Part shown: positions 17,543 through 26,268 of the stretch, in pieces
Numbering within the stretch: the first letter of the stretch is position 1
Layout: the number at the start of each line of letters is the position of its first letter
Assembly: GCF_041060425.1 (NCBI RefSeq)
Contig: NZ_JAULBC010000001.1
Coordinates: 248,001-312,000, forward strand
Reading direction: 5' to 3'
Length of the DNA stretch: 64,000 nucleotides
Origin: Danxiaibacter flavus
GTDB lineage: Bacteria > Bacteroidota > Bacteroidia > Chitinophagales > Chitinophagaceae
The notes under the pieces: generated by a model
What the model saw: only the letters and a program-made list of their open reading frames with translations
Database searches by the model: none
What the model was told of the DNA's origin: nothing
Made by a program: the position numbers and the translations under genes

Positions 17543-17747
17543 AGGTCTCAGGTATCAGGTGTGAGGCTTGGATTCAGGAATGTCCCGTAGATGATTTTTT
17601 GATTGCTGGTTTTTGCCGATCGGCAAAGCCAATTCGTCTGATCAAATCTTTGCATCCTGTATCAACCCTCCGCTTTACCTGAAGCCTGAAACCTGACGCC
17701 TGAAAACCTGGTACCTACCCCTCAAACCTTCCACCTTACCCCTCACT
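17543..17747. repeat. Heptad-periodic repeat pair (AGGTnnn arm and CCTnnnn arm)
   Basis: Four 7-bp units lie at 17543-17570 (AGGTCTC, AGGTATC, AGGTGTG, AGGCTTG). Ten lie at 17678-17747 (CCTGAAG, CCTGAAA, CCTGACG, CCTGAAA, ACCTGGT, ACCTACC, CCTCAAA, CCTTCCA, CCTTACC, CCTCACT). The two sets are of opposite polarity and could pair. They fill most of the 323-bp gap 17522-17844. Confidence 0.75.
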
Positions 17748-17800
17748 TTCTTAAGAAAATTTAAACATTTCCGAAGTTTTTCGTATTTGATAAATTTTCC

Positions 17801-17808
17801 TATATTTG
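17801..17808 (+). promoter_or_regulatory. -7 promoter box TATATTTG for the PDZ protein
   Basis: This is an exact TAnnTTTG match 36 bp upstream of the ATG at 17845. No -33 element at normal spacing is evident. Confidence 0.5.
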
Positions 17809-17844
17809 ATCTACTAAATTCTTCGTACAAATAAAAATACAAAC

Positions 17845-18819
17845 ATGAATAAGCTAACGTTATTTACTGCCTGCCTGTTAGGAGCGTCTATTGTAACAGG
17901 GACCGCAATAGCTCAGGCTCCGCCGCCCGCGCCCAAAAAGAGTACAGCGCCAACAAAAGAAGAAACAATTGTCATTCGTAAAAAAACAGACAATAAAGAG
18001 AAATACACCATTGTGGTTGATGGTGATAAAGTAACCGTTAATGGCAAACCTTTATCAGATTTTGTGAGTAAGGATGTTGAGATTATGAAAACCGACAATG
18101 ACGCTTTTGCTATAGCGCCACTTGCACCTATGGCGCCTTTTCCTCCGGAGGGTGGTGTTAAATCTTTCAGAGGTGTATACCGGGTTCATTCAAATAAGGC
18201 CATGTTGGGGGTTGTATCTGAAAAAACTGATGACGGTGTAAAGCTGAAAGAAGTTTCTAAAGAAAGCGCTGCGGAGAAGGCTGGACTAAAGATTGGTGAC
18301 ATCATCACTAAGGTTGGTGAAACCAAAATAGAAGACTCTGATGACCTGGTGGAAGCTATCGGAAAGTTCAATCCTGGCGATAAGGTAAACGTGGAGTATA
18401 AAAGGGACGGGAAAACCAATACAGCCGCTGTCGTGTTGGATAAAAACACGGTCTCTAATTACAACTTCAATTACAAGTTTGACAATGACATGAACATGAC
18501 CTGGGATAATTCCGAAGGTAAAAATTTCGTGTTCACAAGAAAGCCGAGATTAGGTCTCCGCATGCAGGATACCGAAGATGATAAAGGCGTTAAGGTTCTG
18601 GATGTAAATGATGATACGCCTGCCGATAAAGCTGGTTTAAAAGAAGATGATTTGATTACTGCCATAAACGGCAAACCCGTAAACAGTGTGGAAGATGTAA
18701 GGATGGCACTGAAAGAGTTGAAGGACGGAGACATTCTTAAAATTACTTATAGCAGAGCGGGTAAAAGCCAGAACGCGGAAATAAAAATCCCCAAAAGATT
18801 AAAACAGGCCGACCTGTAA
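17845..18819 (+). CDS. Periplasmic double-PDZ domain protein
   Basis: This 324-residue protein has a signal peptide (MNKLTLFTACLLGASIVTG, cleavage near AIAQ). A Pro/Lys-rich linker follows, then two PDZ domains. The first is about residues 115-200 (MLGVVSEKTDDGVKLKEVS; EKAGLKIGDIITKVGE), the second about 232-315 (RLGLRMQDTEDDKGVKVLDV; DKAGLKEDDLITAINGK). There is no serine protease domain, so it is not a complete DegP/HtrA; it may bind peptides or act as an adaptor in the periplasm. A large inverted repeat follows the gene. Function unassigned. Confidence 0.85.
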   Translation: MNKLTLFTACLLGASIVTGTAIAQAPPPAPKKSTAPTKEETIVIRKKTDNKEKYTIVVDGDKVTVNGKPLSDFVSKDVEIMKTDNDAFAIAPLAPMAPFPPEGGVKSFRGVYRVHSNKAMLGVVSEKTDDGVKLKEVSKESAAEKAGLKIGDIITKVGETKIEDSDDLVEAIGKFNPGDKVNVEYKRDGKTNTAAVVLDKNTVSNYNFNYKFDNDMNMTWDNSEGKNFVFTRKPRLGLRMQDTEDDKGVKVLDVNDDTPADKAGLKEDDLITAINGKPVNSVEDVRMALKELKDGDILKITYSRAGKSQNAEIKIPKRLKQADL

Positions 18820-18890
18820 ATTCTGCTGCGGATACACGCCTGATTATGCACGCGCATTAAAACACTTTTTCAGAAGTTGGGTTATAAGAG

Positions 18891-18940
18891 GTATGCCTGA
18901 CGGCCAATTGCAATAATGTCAACTGGTACGTCAGGCATAC
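18891..18940 (+). terminator. Large stem-loop after the PDZ gene
   Basis: A perfect 12-bp inverted repeat, GTATGCCTGACG/CGTCAGGCATAC, with a 26-nt loop is followed by a T-rich tract. It lies 70 bp past the stop and is probably the terminator. The rest of the 327-bp gap holds a dispersed repeat and no gene. Confidence 0.55.
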
Positions 18941-18972
18941 TTCATTTTATTTAGACAGCTTTTTATCAAGAA

Positions 18973-19022
18973 CGATTTACGAAGCCTGCCCGAACTGACT
19001 TCATTCAGGCGGTACGAAGTAC
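18973..19022 (+). repeat. Dispersed 50-bp palindromic repeat, copy 1
   Basis: The stretch from CGATTTACGAAGCC to TACGAAGTAC is repeated, as its reverse complement, at 50395-50445 with only one extra G in the second copy. Its core CCTGCCCGAACTGACTTCAT is part of a hairpin (GCCTG/CAGGC arms). A variant of the same core sits in each unit of the tandem array at 58882-59656. Confidence 0.85.
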
Positions 19023-19146
19023 CTAAGTTTTATCAGGTTGAGTTTTTGGCAGTCCGGTTTCTTCCCGAGCATGCGATTAGATTGTGTCAGATGCAATATG
19101 CCGGATGAATAACACTATGAGTATCTAGCACTTTAGCTGATAGCCA

Positions 19147-20097
19147 TCAGACCTGATTTTGCGCTTTCCCTTCCAAAAACATTTTCAGATTTTCCACGGC
19201 TTTATTCAGCAATCGCTTTCTTGCTTCCAGGGTGGCCCAGGCGATATGGGGTGTAATAATGCAATTCTTCGCACCAATTAAAGGATTATCTAATGAAGGC
19301 GGCTCTACTGACAACACATCTAAACCTGCACCGCTGATAACATTATTATTTAATGCTTCAGCAAGATCCGCTTCATTGATCAACGGCCCGCGGCTGGTAT
19401 TTAAAAGAATTGCTGAAGGCTTCATTTTTTTTAAAAGAGATGCATTCACAAATCCTTTATTCTGATCGTTCAACGGGCAGTGTAAACTAACCACATCACT
19501 TTGTTCAAAACATTCTTCCAGGCTAACGAAGGAAACACCTTCCATTTTATCCCGGTCAGGATGTTTGTGGTGCGCAATTACTTTCATTTCCATTGCCAGG
19601 GCTATTTTCGCTACTGCGCGGCCGATCGTTCCTAAACCCACGATTCCCAGTGTTTTTCCTGCCAGTTCAACCAGTGACTGGTGCCAGAAAGAAAAATCTG
19701 CCGAATTGGTCCATTCACCACCTTTAACAGCATTGGAATGTAATCCTGCACCATTTGTTATTTCCAGCAATAAAGCAAATGTGAGTTGGGCAACAGAATT
19801 GGTGCCATAAGCCGGAACGTTTGAAACTATTATTCCTTTTTCCTTAGCCGCCTTAATGTCTACAATATTATATCCTGTAGCTAAAACGCCTATATATTTC
19901 AGGTTTTTACACTGTTCAATTACTTCTTTGCTAACAATCGCCTTGTTGGTAAGCAAAATGTCAGCATCAATACTTCTTTCTAAAACCTGCTCTTTTGGCG
20001 AACGATCATGGATCTGTATTTCGCCGAGTTCCTTTAGTCCGTCCCAGGAAAGATCTCCCGGATTTAATGTATAGCCATCTAAAACAACTATTTTCAT
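19147..20097 (-). CDS. D-2-hydroxyacid dehydrogenase (NAD-dependent)
   Basis: This 316-residue cytoplasmic protein has the family's two-domain layout. The Rossmann motif is VGLGTIGRAVAKIA. The catalytic set is present: Arg in LLNTSRGPLINEADLAEAL, an acidic residue further on, and His in TPHIAWAT. The substrate-binding stretch IGVLATGYNIVD fits the glycerate/hydroxypyruvate reductase-like branch. Likely reaction: NAD(P)H-linked reduction of a 2-keto acid such as hydroxypyruvate. Exact substrate uncertain. The ATG at 20097 replaces a TTG three codons upstream. Confidence 0.9.
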   Translation of the reverse strand: MKIVVLDGYTLNPGDLSWDGLKELGEIQIHDRSPKEQVLERSIDADILLTNKAIVSKEVIEQCKNLKYIGVLATGYNIVDIKAAKEKGIIVSNVPAYGTNSVAQLTFALLLEITNGAGLHSNAVKGGEWTNSADFSFWHQSLVELAGKTLGIVGLGTIGRAVAKIALAMEMKVIAHHKHPDRDKMEGVSFVSLEECFEQSDVVSLHCPLNDQNKGFVNASLLKKMKPSAILLNTSRGPLINEADLAEALNNNVISGAGLDVLSVEPPSLDNPLIGAKNCIITPHIAWATLEARKRLLNKAVENLKMFLEGKAQNQV

Positions 20098-20271
20098 GTT
20101 ATTCAATTTATATTTGACTGAAGTGGTTTTCTAATATTTGGCCGTCAGGTAATTAATGCCACAAATACATGTAAATCAATTATTCCTGTAATTCTATGGT
20201 TTACGGGCAAAAATATAGCTCAATCTTCACAAAAAAGCGCATCATTTCTGGCTTTTTCCTTGTATAAAACG

Positions 20272-20279
20272 TAACTTTG
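20272..20279 (+). promoter_or_regulatory. -7 promoter box TAACTTTG for rpsA
   Basis: This is an exact TAnnTTTG match 33 bp before the ATG at 20313, as expected for a highly expressed ribosomal gene. It overlaps the longer reading frame starting at 20277, which rules that start out. Confidence 0.65.
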
Positions 20280-20312
20280 CAGCCCCGAATTAAAACCATC
20301 GGGATTTTTATC

Positions 20313-22232
20313 ATGAGTGAAAACAATATTGTTAACCCAAACGCTGATGCACAGGAGAATGCTCCGGTAGCTGAGAATGCTGCTGTTGAAGCAACTACAG
20401 CGTCAACAAATGCACCTGTACAGGAAGAGCCTGTTGTAGAAACAGCTCACGATGATTTTGACTGGAGTATCGACAAACGTAACGTTTCTCATTACTCAGC
20501 AACTGAAAAAGAAAAATATGACAAAGTGTATGAAAATACCTTTGTTACAATTGAAGACGGCGAGATTGTTAACGGTGGCATCGTTGCCTTAACAAAAACT
20601 GACGCTGTTATCAACATTGGCTTCAAAAGCGATGGTCTTGTGAGCCTGAACGAATTCCGCGATCTTCCTAACCTGAAAATTGGTGATGATGTGGAAGTTA
20701 TGGTAGTAGAAAAAGAAGACCGCCAGGGTCATTTACACCTGAGCCGCAAACAAGCACGTATTCACCGTGCATGGGAAAGAATTGTGGAAGTTCACAAAAC
20801 CGGCGAAGTTGTTACTGGTACTGTTACCAGCAAAACTAAAGGTGGTTTGATCGTTGATGTATTTGGAATGGAAACCTTCTTACCTGGTTCTCAGATTGAC
20901 GTTAAACCTGTTACTGACTACGATCAGTTTGTAGGTAAAACAATGGAATTCAAGGTAGTTAAGGTTAACGAAACTATCAAAAACGCAGTAGTTTCTCACA
21001 AAGCCCTTATCGAAAGCGATATCGAAGCTCAAAGAGCAGAGATCATCAGCAAACTGGAGAAAGGTCAGGTGTTGGAAGGTACTGTGAAGAATATTACAGA
21101 CTTCGGTGCTTTCATGGACCTAGGTGGATTGGACGGTTTACTGTACATCACCGACATTTCATGGGGCCGTATTTCTCACCCAAGCGAAGTATTGAAACTG
21201 GATCAGAAACTGAACGTGGTTGTATTGGATTTCGACGACGACAAGAGAAGAATCAGCCTTGGTCTGAAACAATTAACTCCTCATCCTTGGGATGTGCTGC
21301 CTGAGTGGATCCACGAAGGTGCTACTGTAAAAGGTAAAGTAGTTAACATTGAAGACTACGGTGCATTCTTAGAAATTCAGCCTGGTGTTGAAGGTCTGGT
21401 TCACGTAAGTGAAATTACATGGGCTAACACGCCGATCAACGCTAAAGAATTCTTCAAACTTGGCGATGAGCACGAAGCTAAAGTGGTTACTTTAGACAAA
21501 GACGCCCGCAAGATGAGCCTGTCAATCAAACAATTGTCAGACGATCCTTGGAGCACTATCGAAACTAAGTTCCCAGAAGGAAGCAAACACAAAGGTCTGG
21601 TTAAAAATATCACTCCTTACGGTGTGTTTGTTGAACTGGAACCAGGTATCGGTGGTATGATCCACATCAGCGACTTAAGCTGGTTGAAACGCTTCAATCA
21701 CCCATCTGAGTACACTAAAGTTGGTGAGCAGATCGACGTGATCATCTTAGGTATCGACAAAGAAAACCGCAAACTTCAGTTAGGACACAAACAACTTGAA
21801 GAAGATCCCTGGAACGCGTTGGAAGATACATTTGCTATCGGAACAACGCATGAAGGAACAGTAGTACGCCGCGATGACAAAGGCGCCGTAGTACAACTGC
21901 CTTACGGTTTAGAAGGTTATGCTCCTGCCCGTCACCTGTTGAAAGAAGATGGTAAAGCAATCGCTGCGGACGAAACTGCAGAATTCGTAGTAATCGAATT
22001 TGATCGCAATGAAAAACGCATCTTGTTGAGCCACACAAGACTTTGGGAACAAGCTAAAGCTGAGGAAAAAGAAGTAGCGAAGAAAGAAGCTAAAGTAGAA
22101 GCTGAAAAAACCAAAAAAGCCGTTAAGAACATCCAGAACAAAGTTGAAAAAGCAACTTTGGGTGACTTAGGTGCTTTGGCTGAGATCAAAGAAAAATTAC
22201 AGAAAGAAGAAGAGAACAAAGACAACAAATAG
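20313..22232 (+). CDS. rpsA: 30S ribosomal protein S1
   Basis: This 639-residue protein contains six S1 (OB-fold) repeats. The repeats begin near EDGEIVNGGIVALTKTDA, EVVTGTVTSKTKGGLIVDV, GQVLEGTVKNITDFGAFMDL, GATVKGKVVNIEDYGAFLEI, GSKHKGLVKNITPYGVFVEL and GTTHEGTVVRRDDKGAVV. The N-terminal 45 residues are an Ala/Glu-rich extension and the C-terminal 70 residues a charged Lys/Glu helix, both common in Bacteroidota S1. S1 helps the 30S subunit bind mRNA, which matters in a phylum with few Shine-Dalgarno sites. Strong promoter box and terminator indicate a single-gene unit. Confidence 0.97.
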   Translation: MSENNIVNPNADAQENAPVAENAAVEATTASTNAPVQEEPVVETAHDDFDWSIDKRNVSHYSATEKEKYDKVYENTFVTIEDGEIVNGGIVALTKTDAVINIGFKSDGLVSLNEFRDLPNLKIGDDVEVMVVEKEDRQGHLHLSRKQARIHRAWERIVEVHKTGEVVTGTVTSKTKGGLIVDVFGMETFLPGSQIDVKPVTDYDQFVGKTMEFKVVKVNETIKNAVVSHKALIESDIEAQRAEIISKLEKGQVLEGTVKNITDFGAFMDLGGLDGLLYITDISWGRISHPSEVLKLDQKLNVVVLDFDDDKRRISLGLKQLTPHPWDVLPEWIHEGATVKGKVVNIEDYGAFLEIQPGVEGLVHVSEITWANTPINAKEFFKLGDEHEAKVVTLDKDARKMSLSIKQLSDDPWSTIETKFPEGSKHKGLVKNITPYGVFVELEPGIGGMIHISDLSWLKRFNHPSEYTKVGEQIDVIILGIDKENRKLQLGHKQLEEDPWNALEDTFAIGTTHEGTVVRRDDKGAVVQLPYGLEGYAPARHLLKEDGKAIAADETAEFVVIEFDRNEKRILLSHTRLWEQAKAEEKEVAKKEAKVEAEKTKKAVKNIQNKVEKATLGDLGALAEIKEKLQKEEENKDNK

Positions 22233-22254
22233 TTTTTTCACTTCTTGAAATAAT

Positions 22255-22285
22255 AAAGGGTCGCTCCGCAAGAGCGACCCTTTTT
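22255..22285 (+). terminator. Terminator after rpsA
   Basis: The perfect 12-bp stem AAAGGGTCGCTC/GAGCGACCCTTT with a 5-nt loop and a T tract lies 22 bp past the rpsA stop. Confidence 0.92.
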
Positions 22286-22291
22286 GTATTT

Positions 22292-22326
22292 AGCTGTAAG
22301 CTACTAGCTATCAGCTGTCAGCTTTT
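22292..22326. repeat. Heptad-periodic repeat (AGCTnnn x5)
   Basis: Five in-register units AGCTGTA, AGCTACT, AGCTATC, AGCTGTC and AGCTTTT follow directly after the rpsA terminator. The motif is the same AGCTGATAGCT type that ends each unit of the tandem array at 30947-31884. Confidence 0.75.
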
Positions 22327-22385
22327 GTATCACGCCACAAGGCCTATCGCATTGATCAGGGCATTTTATCACCCCGTTCCCTATG

Positions 22386-22455
22386 CCTTATATCTCACAC
22401 CTTACACCTCACGCCTTACACCTCTAAAAACGTACAACGTAAAACGTACCACTTA
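22386..22455. repeat. Ten in-register heptads with changing motif
   Basis: The units CCTTATA, TCTCACA, CCTTACA, CCTCACG, CCTTACA, CCTCTAA, AAACGTA, CAACGTA, AAACGTA and CCACTTA keep a perfect 7-bp register while the motif switches from CCTnnnn to nnACGTA. This occupies the middle of the 502-bp gap 22233-22734, which has no gene. Confidence 0.75.
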
Positions 22456-22476
22456 CTATGTCCTCCCTAAAAAGCT

Positions 22477-22501
22477 AATCGCCGGACAAGCCGGCGATTT
22501 T
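22477..22501 (+). terminator. Hairpin AATCGCCGG/CCGGCGATT
   Basis: A 9-bp perfect stem with a 5-nt loop is followed by a short T tract; it is terminator-like but belongs to no obvious gene. A sister hairpin with arms ACCAGGCGATT/AATCGCCTGGT lies at 22563-22590, and an 8-bp one (TACTGTGA/TCACAGTA) at 22666-22685 may end the minus-strand gene that follows. Confidence 0.5.
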
Positions 22502-22734
22502 GCAAATGGGTTCTAATTCGGTTGAAATCGGGGGTAGGGTTGAAAAAATAATTTTTAAAATTACCAGGCGATTGGTTTGAATCGCCTGGTGATATATTCA
22601 GGAAGGAAACCGGGTGCAAATTAGGTAGCGGAAAAAGTTGCGACAATGTAATTTTTAAGCAATTTTACTGTGATTTTTCACAGTAGCAGGGAATGAAGCA
22701 AAAGCCAAATCTCCAGAATCGGGCTTTCGATCAG

Positions 22735-23358
22735 TTAGTAGCTATAATCAATTCTTAGTCCCCTGATTGTTCTGATCTCTGTATCGCTTAATTTTCCCAG
22801 CATACTGATCATAATGTAGTATAGATACTTTTCTTTTATCTTATTATCGCCAAAATGATTGATCACAACTGAAGAAAAGTAATCAGGAGCAATTCCCGCA
22901 GGCGAAAGTGCCTCGTAACTGATAAGATATTCTTCTGTGCTGGCCCAGTGTTCAGTGTGCTTGCGAACGAAGTTTACCTGGATGTCGTCTTGAGTAGTGT
23001 TTTTGTAATAAACCGTAATAGTATTGATTTTGGCTCCGACCGGCAATACAATCGGTGCCTGTAGAGTGCCGGTTCCGTCATCTGAATTTGCATAGCGGCC
23101 AGCCTGGTAATCATCAGAATAACCGTCTGAGGAATATGCCGGGAAGAAAAGGCAGGAATCAATATAAATAATTTTTTTGCCAGCCCTTGGAAGTGGAAGC
23201 TTCGGTAACGGTGCCGGAATCTTTTTGGTTGGAGTTGGTGCTGTCTTTTTGGGTGCTGCTTTTTTAGCAGGAGCAGCCGCTTTTTTTGTTGCTTTTGGTG
23301 CAGCCTTGGCAGACTTTTTTGCCGTGACTACTTTTTTTGTTTTTTGAACTTTAGCCAT
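22735..23358 (-). CDS. Histone-H1-like Lys/Ala/Pro tail fused to an unknown C-terminal domain
   Basis: This 207-residue protein has a strongly basic first 60 residues built from K, A and P in KAAPKK-like repeats, as in bacterial histone-H1-like DNA-binding tails. Residues about 62-207 form a separate, acidic-to-neutral domain rich in beta strands and aromatic residues (IIYIDSCLFFPAYSSDGYSDD; INTITVYYKNTTQDDIQVNF; GLRIDYSY), which I do not recognise. The tail suggests binding to nucleic acid or another polyanion. It is transcribed alone. No enzymatic motif. Confidence 0.75.
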   Translation of the reverse strand: MAKVQKTKKVVTAKKSAKAAPKATKKAAAPAKKAAPKKTAPTPTKKIPAPLPKLPLPRAGKKIIYIDSCLFFPAYSSDGYSDDYQAGRYANSDDGTGTLQAPIVLPVGAKINTITVYYKNTTQDDIQVNFVRKHTEHWASTEEYLISYEALSPAGIAPDYFSSVVINHFGDNKIKEKYLYYIMISMLGKLSDTEIRTIRGLRIDYSY

Positions 23359-23646
23359 AGTACATGTATTTATATATTAAAAGGAAACCTCAACAAATGT
23401 CGGGGCAGGCATAAAGTATAACAATGTTGTTTTTCATGCAATAGATGTGATTTCTCCCCACTGCACTACAGATCGTTATTTTTATCATATGAGGGATAGA
23501 GTTTCAGAAAAAGGCTTAATGCAATGGTCAGTTCAATGATTCCAATCAGTGCAAATTGCTTTAGCGCTGTCACTTCCAACAACGTTGCAATCAAAAACAA
23601 TTGATAGCGCAAGTTGGCAGAACAGTCAATCCGTAAAGCGCCAGCA

Positions 23647-25188
23647 TTATCCGGCCCATCCTTCTCTGTCCAGGCTTCTGTATTGAATAGCTTCAGCCAA
23701 ATGTTCAGCTTTAATATCAGCGGATCCAGACAAATCCGCAACAGTTCTGCTCACTTTTAAAATTCTGTCGTAGGCGCGGGCACTCAGGTTCAATCGTTCC
23801 ATTGCTCTTTTAAGAAGCGCTTCGCCGGCAGTATTAATTACACATATTTCACGCAGCTGCTTACTGCTCATTTGCGCGTTTGCATAAATGCCATTGCTGT
23901 TCTTATAACGTTCCGATTGTATTTCCCGTGCTTTTATAACCCTTTCCCTTATTTCAGCAGAAGATTCCCCTTTGGTTTTAAGACTCAGCTCAGTAAAAGA
24001 AACCGGAGTAACTTCCACATGCAAGTCTATCCTGTCGAGTAAAGGGCCCGATATTTTGTTCAAATATTTCTGAACAGCGCCCGGGGGGCATGTACATTCT
24101 TTTTCCGGGTGATTGTAAAATCCGCACGGACAAGGATTCATGGACGCGATCAGCATAAAGTTGGCTGGAAAATCGAGTGCAACCTTTGCTCTTGAAATTG
24201 TCACACGTCTTTCTTCCATCGGTTGGCGCATGACTTCAAGAACCGACCGCTTAAATTCAGGTAACTCATCCAGAAACAAAACGCCGTTATGCGCTAATGA
24301 TATTTCGCCCGGCTGAGGAATTCCGCCACCGCCCACCAGTGCGGCATCGCTTACGGTATGGTGCGGAGATCTGTATGGCCTTTTGTTGATAAGGGAACTA
24401 TTTTCCGGCAACTTTCCTGCTACACTATGGATCTTCGTTGTTTCTAATGCTTCATGCAGACTGAGCGGTGGAAGAATAGTGGGTAGTCTTTTTGCAAGCA
24501 TTGTTTTTCCCGCTCCGGGTGGTCCGATAAGAATAGCGTTATGTCCACCAGCAGCCGCAATTTCCAGTGCGCGTTTGATATTTTCCTGGCCTTTTACATC
24601 GTTGAAATCAATATCAAAATTGTACTGCGCATTAAAGAACTCTTCACGGGTATTTACTTCAACCGGTTTCAGATTTTCCTTCCCGGAAAAAAAATCAATC
24701 ACTTCTTTCAGATGACTAACGCCATAGACCTGCAGATTATTGACCAGACCCGCTTCACGTGCATTTTGCTGGGGCACTATCAAGCCCTTAAATCCTTCTT
24801 TGCGTGCCTGTATAGCTATTGGTAATGCACCCCTTATGGGCTTTATAGCTCCATCAAGGCTCAGTTCTCCCATTATAATATACTCGCTTAATCTTTCGGG
24901 TTCGTCCAACTGTTCACTGGCACCTAAGACGCCAACTGCTATTGGCAAATCAAATGAAGATCCACTCTTTTTTATATCTGCCGGCGCAAGGTTTACAACC
25001 AGCTTGGTTCTCGGCATGTGAAGGTTATTGGTTTTGATAGCGCTTTCAACACGTTGAAGACTTTCCTTAACCGCGTTATCCGGCAGGCCTACAATAAAAT
25101 ATTTCTGACCATTACTAACATTTACTTCTATGGTAATAGTGATTGCTTCTACGCCATACACTGCGCTGCCAAAGGTTTTTATGAGCAT
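23647..25188 (-). CDS. comM: YifB/ComM-family Mg-chelatase-like AAA+ ATPase
   Basis: This 513-residue protein has an N-terminal Lon-S5-like ChlI domain (MLIKTFGSAVYGVEAITITIE) and a central AAA+ module with Walker A GPPGAGKTML and Walker B GVLFLDELPEF. The family stretch RPYRSPHHTVSDAALVGGG is present, and a four-cysteine insert (CPCGFYNHPEKECTCPP) probably binds zinc. The C-terminal Mg_chelatase_C helical domain follows. ComM is a hexameric helicase that promotes branch migration when foreign DNA is integrated. No competence genes are next to it. Length is normal. Confidence 0.95.
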   Translation of the reverse strand: MLIKTFGSAVYGVEAITITIEVNVSNGQKYFIVGLPDNAVKESLQRVESAIKTNNLHMPRTKLVVNLAPADIKKSGSSFDLPIAVGVLGASEQLDEPERLSEYIIMGELSLDGAIKPIRGALPIAIQARKEGFKGLIVPQQNAREAGLVNNLQVYGVSHLKEVIDFFSGKENLKPVEVNTREEFFNAQYNFDIDFNDVKGQENIKRALEIAAAGGHNAILIGPPGAGKTMLAKRLPTILPPLSLHEALETTKIHSVAGKLPENSSLINKRPYRSPHHTVSDAALVGGGGIPQPGEISLAHNGVLFLDELPEFKRSVLEVMRQPMEERRVTISRAKVALDFPANFMLIASMNPCPCGFYNHPEKECTCPPGAVQKYLNKISGPLLDRIDLHVEVTPVSFTELSLKTKGESSAEIRERVIKAREIQSERYKNSNGIYANAQMSSKQLREICVINTAGEALLKRAMERLNLSARAYDRILKVSRTVADLSGSADIKAEHLAEAIQYRSLDREGWAG

Positions 25189-25282
25189 GAGGGTTGATTT
25201 ACAGTTCTTTTCAAAAAAATGAAAGTAGTCATTCGCTTAATATGACGGAAATTTTATTGGCAAAATCGCCATTGAACAAAAA

Positions 25283-26209
25283 ATGATTACATTTAAGAAA
25301 ACGATTGTTATTATGCCGGTAAAAGATTTAAGTACCGTTAATCATTTGATTGACGATCTTTTTAAATGGCCCACAACAGAAGAAGAGTGGGGCCAGTATG
25401 CACTTACAGATGAACAAATACAATTCTTTAATGAAAATGGTTTTTTAGCAGGAGTTAAACTGCTGAATGAAACACAAATTGAGCGGTTACGAAATGAACT
25501 GGCAGAACTTGTAGATGCACATCATCCCGGTCATGGGTTGTTTTATGAATTTCATAGCAACGAGTCAACTTCTTCAGACAGTATCCTGTTTCATGCGTTA
25601 GGTGCATGGCGCATAACCAACGGCTTTCACGATGTGTTGTGGAATCCGGCTTTTGTTATGGCCGCTTCTCAGCTTTTAGGCAATAAGGCGGTAAGATTCT
25701 GGCACGATCAACTGTTTTATAAGCCAGCTAAGAAAGGTGGCGTTGTCGCCTGGCACCAGGATTATTCCTACTGGACGAGAACTACGCCGCTTGCGCATCT
25801 GACCTGCTGGTGCGGGCTGGATGATTCAACTGTTGAAAATGGTTGTTTGCAATACGTTCCGGGAAGTCACAAATGGGGACTGCTGGATAAGCCAGAGTTA
25901 GCCGGAGATTTGATGGGGATCATGGATTATCTCACGCCGGAACAGCAAGCTGAGTTTAAGCCCATTCCCGTAGAAACCAAAGCCGGTGAAGGTATTTTTC
26001 ACCATGGGTTAACCTTGCACGGTTCCGGAGAAAACAAAAGTGACCGCCCAAGACGGGCATTCGTGGTGAATGTCTTTGCTGATGGGGTTAAGTCTGATGC
26101 AGATGCTGAGCTGTTAAAAGGTGTGCCTATCATTAATAAGGGAGAGCAAATGCAAGGGCAATTTTTCCCATTGCTATTTAATCCGGCAGAAGTATTCGCT
26201 GCTGTATAA
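25283..26209 (+). CDS. Phytanoyl-CoA dioxygenase (PhyH) family protein
   Basis: This 308-residue Fe(II)/2-oxoglutarate oxygenase has the iron triad in WHQDYSYW (H-x-D) and the distal His in HHGLTLHGSGENKSD, with a following Arg (RPRRAF) suitable for 2-oxoglutarate binding. Substrates of bacterial family members vary widely, so only an oxidative hydroxylation of a small molecule can be inferred. ATG 25283 or ATG 25313 could be the start; the shorter begins MPVKDLSTVNHLIDDLF. It is a single gene ended by a strong bidirectional terminator. Confidence 0.88.
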   Translation: MITFKKTIVIMPVKDLSTVNHLIDDLFKWPTTEEEWGQYALTDEQIQFFNENGFLAGVKLLNETQIERLRNELAELVDAHHPGHGLFYEFHSNESTSSDSILFHALGAWRITNGFHDVLWNPAFVMAASQLLGNKAVRFWHDQLFYKPAKKGGVVAWHQDYSYWTRTTPLAHLTCWCGLDDSTVENGCLQYVPGSHKWGLLDKPELAGDLMGIMDYLTPEQQAEFKPIPVETKAGEGIFHHGLTLHGSGENKSDRPRRAFVVNVFADGVKSDADAELLKGVPIINKGEQMQGQFFPLLFNPAEVFAAV

Positions 26210-26216
26210 ATTTAAA

Positions 26217-26268
26217 AAGCTTCATTTTATTCTTGTTCGTATTGTCCGGAATAAAATGAAGCTTTTTT
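26217..26268. terminator. Bidirectional terminator
   Basis: The perfect 16-bp stem AAGCTTCATTTTATTC/GAATAAAATGAAGCTT is flanked by A and T tracts. It lies between the convergent PhyH and CarboxypepD_reg-like genes. Confidence 0.92.

Noticed and set aside
23466..23741. A hydrophobic 91-codon minus-strand frame overlapping the end of comM
   Set aside because: It begins with TTG inside the comM coding region, has no internal ATG, and only its second half lies outside comM. I could not support it as a gene.
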